Source of the DNA: Colwellia sp.
Lineage (GTDB): Bacteria; Pseudomonadota; Gammaproteobacteria; Enterobacterales; Alteromonadaceae
DNA length: 26,997 nucleotides
NCBI GenBank assembly: GCA_003521815.1
Contig: DPHE01000048.1
Location: 21,456 to 48,452, forward strand
Direction of reading: 5' to 3'
Below the pieces are notes generated by a model. The model was not told the origin of the DNA. It did not search any database and saw only the letters and a program-made list of their open reading frames with translations. Every line of letters starts with the position of its first letter. The stretch's first letter is position 1. Positions 1 through 6,310 of the stretch are shown here, in pieces. The position numbers and the translations under genes were made by a program.

Positions 1-24
1 TGAACCATTGAACCATTGAACCAT
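1..24. repeat. Three tandem copies of an 8-bp unit
   Basis: The unit TGAACCAT occurs three times without interruption at 1-8, 9-16 and 17-24, and may continue upstream of the window. It lies inside the astE pseudogene. A unit of 8 bp is not a multiple of three, so gain or loss of a copy would shift the frame, in keeping with a decaying gene. Confidence 0.8.
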
Positions 25-909
25 ACCTCAAGTAAAAATATCGTTTTATCTAGCGCGGTTCATGGTAATGAGATAGCTCCTATTGAAATCTGTAATACGC
101 TAATTAAGTAATTGATTTTAGATGAGTTACACCTTGAACATAGAACGTTTTTTTATTTGGTAATCCCGCTTCTATTAATATGCCGCAACGTTTTGTTGAA
201 GAAAATTTAAATCGTTTATTCTCTAGTGGTCATTCAAAAGACAAAGGAAAAGGCGCGGGGTTAATAAATAATGAGCGTCATCGTGCTTTGTTGTTAGAAA
301 AAACGGTTACTAATTTTTTAATCAAGGGCAGGGAGAGCGGTTTTTTTATGATTTACAAACCTCATTCGTGGCTCAAAAAATGATAAGTTTGCTGTTTAAC
401 CATTCAGACATAATAAACCTTGGGTAAAAGAACAATTACAATTTATGCTTGCTTGTGGCATCAATACTATTTTATTTTCTAATGCGCCAACTACAATGTT
501 TAGCTATTTTTCGTCAAATGAATTTAGTGCACATGCTTTTACTGTCGAATTAGGTAAAGTAAAGCCTTTTGGTGAAAATTACATGGTAAATTTTTCGGGT
601 GTGATAGGCAGCTTAACCGCTTTAATATCAGGACAACCGTTAGCTTTAATTAAAGATAAAAAAGAAGATTTTATCTTGTTTGAGATAAACCAAGTTATTG
701 ACCGTCACTGTCATTATTTTACATTGAACTTTAGCGACGATGTTGAAAATTTCACTGATTTTGCTATTGGTACTGTTATCCCACAAGATGATGAACAAGA
801 AATTAAAACTCAACAGACAGGCGAGGCTATTATTTTTCCTAATTCTAATGTTGCTATTGGTCAACGCGCATTGTTAACAGTCATTTCTGTAGACGTTAAC
901 CCCGAGTAA
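1..909 (+). pseudogene. astE: Degraded astE (succinylglutamate desuccinylase), 5' end outside window
   Basis: This is a broken gene for the last enzyme of the arginine succinyltransferase pathway, a zinc hydrolase that splits N-succinylglutamate into succinate and glutamate. Homology passes through three frames. Frame 1 carries the zinc-site motif VHGNE (His codon 61-63, Glu 70-72), then a stop at 109-111. A shift at the T7 run 148-154 leads to frame 3 (FVEENLNRLFS, about 150-315). A shift at the T run near 314-319 leads to frame 2 (ERRFFYDLQTS, up to about 363). A one-base loss near 362-364 leads to frame 1 again (IRGSKNDKF, then CGINTILFSNAPTT and VELGK), with an in-frame stop at 397-399 where Tyr is expected. 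The native stop is 907-909. The third zinc ligand, His of the family motif YDLHT, is Gln here (codon 356-358), while the catalytic-type Glu (547-549) remains. About 300 residues are covered against the usual 320-345, so the N-terminus lies upstream or is lost. Family identity is recalled, not searched. Confidence 0.88.
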
Positions 910-1009
910 AATTGTCCAAAGGTTGTTATTAAAAGTTAAATCTCTATGTGAAAGGGGTAATTCTTTTGGTAGTCTCTATTCACAGTTATTTCCATGGTAA
1001 TTAAATAGT

Positions 1010-2062
1010 ATGAAGTATGTTCCTTTAGGCAGTAGTTCTTTAAATGTTTCTCGAGTTTGTTTAGGCAGTATGACTTGGGGATTACAAAATAATCAACAAG
1101 ATGCAAATGCTCAAATTGACTATGCTTTAGCACAGGGCGTTAATTTTATTGATACCGCTGAAATGTATGCTGTGCCACCATCAGAAAAAACTTACGGTCA
1201 AACAGAAGCTATAATTGGTAACTGGTTAGCGGCTAATACTTCTAAACGAAAAGATATCGTGCTTGCATCCAAAATAGCTGGACCGGGTTTTTCATACATA
1301 CGTGATGGTAGTAATCTTTCAGGAAAAACTGTTATTGATGCAATTGATGCCTCGTTAATGCGCTTACAAACTGATTATATTGATTTATATCAATTACATT
1401 GGCCTAATCGTAAATCACCACATTTTGGTAACCATTGGCCAAATAGTGAAGGTTTTCTCAATGAAGACACCGCTGAAGAAACTGAGCAAATGTTAGATAT
1501 ATTGCAAGGGCTAGCTGTCAGCGTTAAAGCTGGAAAAATTCGCAATTGCGGGCTTTCAGATGATACACCTTGGGGAATTAATCAATATTTACGTTTTAGT
1601 GATAAATATGATTTGCCACGTATGGTTTCTATTCAAAACGAATTTAGTTTATTACATACAAAAGATTGGCCTTATTTAATTGAAAACTGCGTACGTGAAA
1701 ACATTGCTTACTTACCTTGGTCTCCTTTAGCAACAGGAATACTGACAGGAAAATATCTTAATGGTGCTCGTCCAGAGGGAAGTCGATGGACTCTTATGCA
1801 AAGAAACGGGCTTTTTAGAGACACAAAAAATAGCAATGCAGCAGCCCAAGCCTATGTTGATTTGGCAAAGACTTTTAATATAACACCAGCACAATTGGCA
1901 CTGGCTTGGTGTGATCAAGTCAAAGGTGTTACGTCAACTATCATTGGTGCAACAACAATGGAACAGTTAGAAGAAAACATAGCCGCTTTTAACAGTGAAT
2001 TATCAAAAGAATTAATGATTGAAATTAACGATGTACTAAAGCAATACCCAGTTGCTTTTTAA
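1010..2062 (+). CDS. tas: Tas-type NADP(H)-dependent aldo/keto reductase
   Basis: The 350-residue protein is a cytoplasmic (beta/alpha)8-barrel aldo/keto reductase resembling E. coli Tas along its length (MKYVPLGSSSLNVS start, AEMYAVPP, IQNEFSLL, GILTGKYLNGARP, IIGATTMEQLEENI). The catalytic tetrad is visible as Asp48, Tyr53, Lys88 and His130. The family reduces carbonyl compounds with NADPH; the physiological substrate is unclear. In E. coli, tas was found by its ability to suppress a tyrosine auxotrophy. The start at 1010 fits the conserved MxY opening, but no strong ribosome binding site precedes it. The gene is intact although it sits between two pseudogenes (astE at 1-909, a TonB-receptor stump at 2081-2329), so it may be under selection or simply a recent survivor. 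No partner gene or operon is apparent. Confidence 0.88.
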   Translation: MKYVPLGSSSLNVSRVCLGSMTWGLQNNQQDANAQIDYALAQGVNFIDTAEMYAVPPSEKTYGQTEAIIGNWLAANTSKRKDIVLASKIAGPGFSYIRDGSNLSGKTVIDAIDASLMRLQTDYIDLYQLHWPNRKSPHFGNHWPNSEGFLNEDTAEETEQMLDILQGLAVSVKAGKIRNCGLSDDTPWGINQYLRFSDKYDLPRMVSIQNEFSLLHTKDWPYLIENCVRENIAYLPWSPLATGILTGKYLNGARPEGSRWTLMQRNGLFRDTKNSNAAAQAYVDLAKTFNITPAQLALAWCDQVKGVTSTIIGATTMEQLEENIAAFNSELSKELMIEINDVLKQYPVAF

Positions 2063-2080
2063 TCATTAATTAACTACATA

Positions 2081-2329
2081 TTGCGCGTTAATTATTTTGG
2101 AGAACCAGATGTTGTTTATTTTGGTAATGATCACATAGGTTTACAAGAATTCTTATCACCTACTGGATCTTTTAAACCGACCAGTACGGTTGAAGCTTCG
2201 GTGCTTATTGATGTAAATGTGGATTATAAAATAAATGATAATTTTAATGTCTCATTTACAGTGAATAATATATTTTATGTAACACCTGATGATTGAGGTA
2301 AAGATGAAGCTTTAAATTTTAGTTTATAA
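2081..2329 (+). pseudogene. C-terminal remnant of a TonB-dependent outer-membrane receptor
   Basis: The translation starting RVNYFGEP, passing through FKPTSTVEASVLIDVNVDYK and ending FNVSFTVNNIFYVTPDD looks like the last beta-strands of a TonB-dependent receptor: alternating polar and hydrophobic residues, and the typical V-NNIFDVTPDDW pattern near the C-terminus. The codon at 2294-2296 is TGA where Trp (TGG) is expected. The same frame then continues GKDEALNF and stops at 2327-2329, short of the usual aromatic-ended last strand. The plug and most of the barrel are missing: the fragment begins 18 bp after the stop of the aldo/keto reductase gene, so a large deletion or insertion has removed the rest. 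There is no credible start codon; the first codon, TTG, is the receptor's own Leu. Substrate cannot be inferred. A small independent gene is unlikely. Confidence 0.75.
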
Positions 2330-2330
2330 A

Positions 2331-3683
2331 TTAATCCTTTAAACTTAATTGATATGAGCCAGAAGCCTTAGCAACAAATAATGTTTGATGCAAACGACTC
2401 GCATATTCATCGGTCATACCGGCAACATAGTCGGCAATTACTCTATGGAAATTTATATCATTATCTACGGCATGTTGCCAGCGCTTAGCGCTATTACTGG
2501 GTAGTAATCTCAAAGGATCAGAGGAAAGCGCCTCAAATAGTTCCATCACTATTTGTTGCCCCCTATATTCAAGTCGCTGAATATTGGTTTGTTTAATAAC
2601 AAAGTTATAAACGAAGTCTTTAAAAATTTGTAATGCTTGCATAGTGATTGTTGGCAAAGTTGCGTTGTATCTAAGTAATTCTTCTTCAAAATTTACATCC
2701 TCATATAGTTCATTCAAATCAGTTAACTCAATAGCGGTAATGAGGTAATTAACTAAACCGCCAATAGCATCTTTTTGTAAGTAATGTTCCTCACTAAATA
2801 GTTTAGCCGTTAACGTTTGAGCGTATTGCTCAAGCCATGGATCATCTAATGACGTTAGCTTATTGATCACGTGTGATTCAAAATCATGTTGATTGACTAT
2901 ACCCGTAACAATGGCATCTTCAAGATCGTGTATGCCATAAGCAATATCATCAGCTAGTTCCATTATTGAACAATCAAGTGACTTAAACCTTGTTCTATGA
3001 TGACTATTTACCATAATATTTATCTGTTGAAAAAGGTTACGGTCAGTTACTGATAAAGAGGATAATAACCAATCAATTATCTCGCTGTCATCGCTATATA
3101 AGCCTTTGGGTGGATGCCACTCACTGGCTTTGAGTTGTCTGAAATTATCAATAGCACTATTTCGTCTTGGTTTATTTAGCTGATCTAATACTTTTGGATA
3201 CTTCAGTAAACCGAGTAACGTTCTTCGGGTTAAATTCATACCGTGGTGTTTACTAAAAGGTTCAAGACGAGCAACAATTCTAAAGGTTTGCCCATTACCT
3301 TCAAAACCTCCGTGATCACGCATCATATAATGTAAAGCAACTTCACCGCCGTGACCGAAAGGGGGGTGGCCAATATCATGTGCTAAACAAATAGCTTCAA
3401 TTAAACTGTCTGTAGCTGGAAATAAAAGTTGGCAAAGTGTTGGATATTTATAACGAAGCTGCGCGGTAATGCCTGAACCAATTTGGGCTGCTTCAAGCGA
3501 ATGAGTTAAGCGAGTTCGATAAAAGTCACTTTGTCCACTACCCATTACTTGGGTTTTTGATTGTAAACGTCTAAAGGCGGCTGAATGTAATATTCGAGCC
3601 CGATCACGTTGAAAGGGATCTCGGTGATCTTGTTGTCTTGTTGATACCTTTTTTAACCGTCGTTCTAACCAAATCTTGTTCAT
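2331..3683 (-). CDS. dgt: dGTPase-like HD-domain triphosphohydrolase
   Basis: The 450-residue protein belongs to the dNTP triphosphohydrolase branch of the HD superfamily, which splits dGTP (or other dNTPs) into deoxynucleoside and triphosphate. Visible signatures are the N-terminal RDPFQRDRARILHSAAFRRLQ, the metal ligands His61 (TRLTHSLE), His102-Asp103 (AHDIGHPPFGHGGE), and Asp245/Asp246 in MELADDIAYGIHDLEDA. The length fits the shorter type-2 class, not the roughly 505-residue E. coli Dgt. From memory it resembles the Shewanella-type enzyme reported to deplete dNTPs during phage infection and often annotated as antiphage dGTPase; that is recall, not a search result. It is encoded alone on the minus strand, with 238 bp between it and the cmoB terminator, so it probably has its own promoter. 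The last codons lie 1 bp from the TonB-receptor remnant on the other strand. The symbol dgt is used in the broad family sense. Confidence 0.87.
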   Translation of the reverse strand: MNKIWLERRLKKVSTRQQDHRDPFQRDRARILHSAAFRRLQSKTQVMGSGQSDFYRTRLTHSLEAAQIGSGITAQLRYKYPTLCQLLFPATDSLIEAICLAHDIGHPPFGHGGEVALHYMMRDHGGFEGNGQTFRIVARLEPFSKHHGMNLTRRTLLGLLKYPKVLDQLNKPRRNSAIDNFRQLKASEWHPPKGLYSDDSEIIDWLLSSLSVTDRNLFQQINIMVNSHHRTRFKSLDCSIMELADDIAYGIHDLEDAIVTGIVNQHDFESHVINKLTSLDDPWLEQYAQTLTAKLFSEEHYLQKDAIGGLVNYLITAIELTDLNELYEDVNFEEELLRYNATLPTITMQALQIFKDFVYNFVIKQTNIQRLEYRGQQIVMELFEALSSDPLRLLPSNSAKRWQHAVDNDINFHRVIADYVAGMTDEYASRLHQTLFVAKASGSYQLSLKD

Positions 3684-3881
3684 TAGATTACAAACCTATA
3701 ATTTTATCAAAGCTATTTTTCAGAGGACATGTTAGTTCAAAATTTACCTTAACATGCTATTTTATAAATGAATATAGAGCTAAAATCATTTATCTAATGA
3801 TCGTAAGATATAATATAATAAGAATTATCGGGAATTTCAGTTTAGATTTTGTACGGCGGGGATTAAAACTAGTGATAAACA

Positions 3882-3910
3882 AAAGCAAGTATTAGATAAA
3901 TACTTGCTTT
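3882..3910 (-). terminator. Rho-independent terminator downstream of cmoB
   Basis: A perfect 12-bp stem (AAAGCAAGTATT at 3882-3893 with AATACTTGCTTT at 3899-3910) encloses a 5-base loop. It begins 11 bases past the cmoB stop codon. Read on the minus strand, the stem is followed by TTTTGTTTATC, a T-rich tail. On the plus strand a T run also follows at 3914-3919, so it could work in both directions. Confidence 0.65.
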
Positions 3911-3921
3911 AAATTTTTTAT

Positions 3922-4890
3922 TTAGGGTTTAGTAGCGATAAAAATTGCTCGTTGAGGAGCAGGGTAACCTTCAATTGTTGTGCTATTATCTAGGGGATCA
4001 AGAAAATCAGATAGTGACTCTGTGTCAATCCAGTCCGTTTTTCTTTGTTCATCAAGTGCCGTAATATCGGTGTTAACCACGCGAATATTGGTAAAGCCAC
4101 AGCGCTCTAACCACCCACACATGGCTTTAGCACTAGGTAAAAACCAGACATTACGCATTTTAGCGTATCGCTCACCGGGAACTAATACAGTATTTTCATC
4201 ACCATCAACAATGAGCGTTTCAAGTATTAGTTCACCGCCTTTAACTAATTGTGCTTTTAATTGATAAATAAAATCAATGGGTGAACGACGATGATATAAA
4301 ACACCCATGGCAAATACGCTATCAAACGCTTTAAGTTCTGGTAATTGTTCAACACCTAACGGCAATAAATTGACCTTGCTATCATTAACAAAATGTTGAA
4401 CAGCGTTAAATTGCATCAAAAATAATTGGGTTGGATCAATACCGACAACAAATTTTGCTCCTGCACCGCGCATGCGCCATAAGTGATAGCCACTGCCACA
4501 ACCAATATCAAGTACATATCTACCAGATAAATCGCTGATGTGCGGGGATAATCTGTCCCATTTATAATCACTTCGCCACTCAGTGTCTATGTGTAATCCA
4601 TGAATATGATAAGGGCCTTTACGCCAAGGTTTGAATTTTTTTAATAAATTCTCTAAGCGTTTATGCTCACCAGCATTAAAGTCTTCTTTACATCCCACAG
4701 TCACACTATTAACCAAATCAATAAAAGATGTTTGTGTTGTTGGCAGGGCATCTAATGTTTTTTGCCAATGTTTATATTCACCATGAAGATCGTTTTTATG
4801 CCAATAATCAAGTTGTGATGGCAGCGTATTCAACCAGTGACTTAAACGGTTTGTGGCAATTTCTTGATAAAATTTATTAAAATGTGTCAT
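3922..4890 (-). CDS. cmoB: tRNA U34 carboxymethyltransferase CmoB
   Basis: CmoB transfers the carboxymethyl group from carboxy-S-adenosylmethionine to 5-hydroxyuridine at wobble position 34, producing cmo5U in tRNAs that read four-codon boxes. The 322-residue length matches E. coli CmoB (323). The SAM-type fold is seen as VLDIGCGSG at about residues 126-134, followed by GYHLWRMRGAGA and GIDPTQLFLMQF, and then AMGVLYHRRSPIDFIYQLK, all typical of CmoB. An N-terminal helical domain occupies about residues 1-115. It lies downstream of cmoA (5040-5774) on the same strand with 149 bp between them, most of it a REP-like palindrome cluster. That spacing is unusual for a pair normally tightly coupled, and it could allow separate control or differential mRNA stability. 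The gene ends at a good terminator. Confidence 0.97.
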   Translation of the reverse strand: MTHFNKFYQEIATNRLSHWLNTLPSQLDYWHKNDLHGEYKHWQKTLDALPTTQTSFIDLVNSVTVGCKEDFNAGEHKRLENLLKKFKPWRKGPYHIHGLHIDTEWRSDYKWDRLSPHISDLSGRYVLDIGCGSGYHLWRMRGAGAKFVVGIDPTQLFLMQFNAVQHFVNDSKVNLLPLGVEQLPELKAFDSVFAMGVLYHRRSPIDFIYQLKAQLVKGGELILETLIVDGDENTVLVPGERYAKMRNVWFLPSAKAMCGWLERCGFTNIRVVNTDITALDEQRKTDWIDTESLSDFLDPLDNSTTIEGYPAPQRAIFIATKP

Positions 4891-4946
4891 GAGTTATTCA
4901 TATTTTTGTTGTTCGTGTGTTTTAAAATTGTCGTCCTTCAATAGCT

Positions 4947-5039
4947 CCCTTCGACTGCTTCGCGCTCAGGGCTAACGGAGTGTTTCCGTTCATCCTGGGC
5001 TTGTTGAAGGAAGAGCGGAGGGAGACGCTCAGGATGAAC
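4947..5039. repeat. REP-like palindrome cluster between cmoA and cmoB
   Basis: The segment carries CCCTTCGACTGCTTCGCGC followed by TCAGG at 4947-4970, then a partly decayed opposite copy, CCTGGGCTTGTTGAAGG, at 4994-5010. Nested inverted repeats are AACGGA/TCCGTT (4974-4979 with 4985-4990) and a perfect 9-bp pair GTTCATCCT/AGGATGAAC (4988-4996 with 5031-5039). The same core (CTTCGAC, then a spacer, then GCTCAGG, and its reverse complement) recurs at 8125-8296. It abuts the cmoA stop codon directly. Such dispersed palindromes in other bacteria can stabilise upstream mRNA or attenuate transcription; the effect here is unknown. Confidence 0.8.
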
Positions 5040-5774
5040 TTATTTTATAGCAATAAAAGAGATAAAGTTAAAGCACTGAAACCAGGGGGATACATTAGTA
5101 AAGCCCGCACTTTTTAGACGGTTGATATGCTGCTCTACGGAATCTGTGCGCATCACGTTTTCTAGTGCGGTGCGTTTTTGCGCAACTTCTAATTCGCTAT
5201 AACCATTAGCACGTTTAAAATCATGATGTAAATTGATTAGCCGTTCATCAATAACAGAATCACCATGGGATATTTTTTCTGAAATAACTAACAAGCCACC
5301 CTTATTAATCCCTGCTGCAATATTATTGATTAAACCTTGTCGCTCTGTTTTATCGATAAACTGTAAGGTAAAATTAAGTACCACCATGGACGCATTTTTA
5401 ATATTGATATCCTGAATTTTTGCTTCAACAACATCAACGGGTGTGGTGCCTTTAAAAGCATTGATATGCATTTTACAGCGTTCAACCATTGCTGATGAAT
5501 TATCAACAGAAATAATTTTACACTGCTTAGCGTTAATTCCTTTACGCATAGCTAAGGTTGCAGCGCCTAATGAACAACCCAAATCATAAACAGTGGTATT
5601 GTCTTGTACAAATTGTTGGCTAAGTCGACCGATGGTGTCAATAATAGTCGCGTAACCCGGCACTGAACGACTGATCATATCGGGGAAAACTTCCACTACT
5701 TGGGCGTCAAAAGCAAAATCGTTTACTTGGGCTTGGGGATTAGAGTAAATTAAATCAGTATCAGGAGTGTGCAT
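5040..5774 (-). CDS. cmoA: Carboxy-S-adenosyl-L-methionine synthase CmoA
   Basis: CmoA makes carboxy-S-adenosylmethionine from SAM and prephenate, supplying the donor that CmoB uses for tRNA wobble uridine modification. The 244 residues match the family length (E. coli 247). Signatures are DFAFDAQVVEVFPDMISRSVPGY near the N-terminus, the cofactor loop VYDLGCSLGAATLAM at about residues 62-76, and VVLNFTLQFI in mid-protein, all characteristic of CmoA. It is the first gene of a minus-strand cmoA-cmoB pair. Its promoter must lie in the 536-bp divergent gap shared with aspS; a TAAAAT hexamer occurs on the minus strand at 5818-5823, but no good -35 accompanies it. The stop codon touches the REP-like cluster at 4947-5039. 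Confidence 0.97.
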   Translation of the reverse strand: MHTPDTDLIYSNPQAQVNDFAFDAQVVEVFPDMISRSVPGYATIIDTIGRLSQQFVQDNTTVYDLGCSLGAATLAMRKGINAKQCKIISVDNSSAMVERCKMHINAFKGTTPVDVVEAKIQDINIKNASMVVLNFTLQFIDKTERQGLINNIAAGINKGGLLVISEKISHGDSVIDERLINLHHDFKRANGYSELEVAQKRTALENVMRTDSVEQHINRLKSAGFTNVSPWFQCFNFISFIAIK

Positions 5775-5929
5775 GGTAATTAATCATTTATACGTTATTG
5801 TTTAGCTAAGTGAACTTATTTTAACTGATATTGACTAGATATAAAAACAAATAAACGTTAACCACTTTTAGAGATACGTTGTTAAGGTTTATTTATAAAT
5901 TATTATTTCTTTATTGCTCCTTTATTATC

Positions 5930-6190
5930 ATACCAAATGAAATAATGAATGAGTCGATTCAGAGGAGGGCAGGGAAGTTAGAACAAGCAAAGTTTGTGCG
6001 TATATAGTCGTTCTATATCAAATAAATTGGTGGCGTTATCACTTTCCTGACAAGCTTTTAAGGGGCATTTTAAAAGGTATGTATGCTGCGTAATTTCTTG
6101 AGACAAGGGAATAACCATTATCTTCAATCAATTCCTTGCCTCTACCTTTTAATTCTCGCTCAATGATCTATTCATTACTTCAATTGGTAT
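5930..6190. mobile_element. Element A: 261-bp MITE-like element with terminal inverted repeats
   Basis: The ends 5930-5950 and 6170-6190 are inverted repeats of 21 bp with 19 matches (outer bases ATACCAAATGAA against ATACCAATTGAA read inward). TATC stands just outside both ends (5926-5929 and 6191-6194), a possible 4-bp target duplication. There is no ORF of note inside, so it is non-autonomous. The interior near 6073-6148, read on the minus strand, has a core shared with element B (13791-14107): GGCAAGG, ATTGATT, ATGGTT, TTCCCTT, CTCAA and ACGCAGCATA in the same order. It occupies most of the gap between cmoA and aspS. Whether the family is already named cannot be told from the window. Confidence 0.72.
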
Positions 6191-6205
6191 TATCGTTTTA
6201 ACGGG

Positions 6206-6233
6206 GTGACTTTACTAATCTTTGCTTTATAAT
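6206..6233 (+). promoter_or_regulatory. Probable sigma-70 promoter of aspS
   Basis: A consensus -10 hexamer TATAAT at 6228-6233 is preceded at a 16-bp spacing by GTGACT at 6206-6211 (four of six matches to TTGACA). It lies just outside the right end of element A and about 78 bp upstream of the aspS start, giving a predicted leader of about 70 nt. Confidence 0.5.
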
Positions 6234-6245
6234 ATCGGCATTTAT

Positions 6246-6272
6246 CGCTAGCTAAAGTAAATTAAGTTAGCG
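6246..6272 (+). promoter_or_regulatory. Stem-loop in the predicted aspS leader
   Basis: CGCTAGCT at 6246-6253 pairs with AGTTAGCG at 6265-6272 (8 bp including one G-U pair) around an 11-base loop. It lies between the predicted transcription start and the aspS ribosome binding region (AAGG near 6297). No T run follows, so it is not a terminator. It could affect mRNA stability or feedback control, but there is no direct evidence for either. Confidence 0.35.
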
Positions 6273-6310
6273 TCTATTTCTAATTATCAAAGTAGCAAGG
6301 CAAAAAATAC

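Noticed and set aside
180..383. Independent 67-residue protein
   Set aside because: Its sequence is the middle part of AstE read in one frame; flanking AstE segments continue in the other frames.
445..909. Independent 154-residue protein
   Set aside because: It is the C-terminal half of the AstE pseudogene; homology continues upstream of its ATG.
3638..3895. Plus-strand 85-codon frame
   Set aside because: It overlaps the dgt-like N-terminus on the other strand, has no family resemblance, and ends inside the cmoB terminator.
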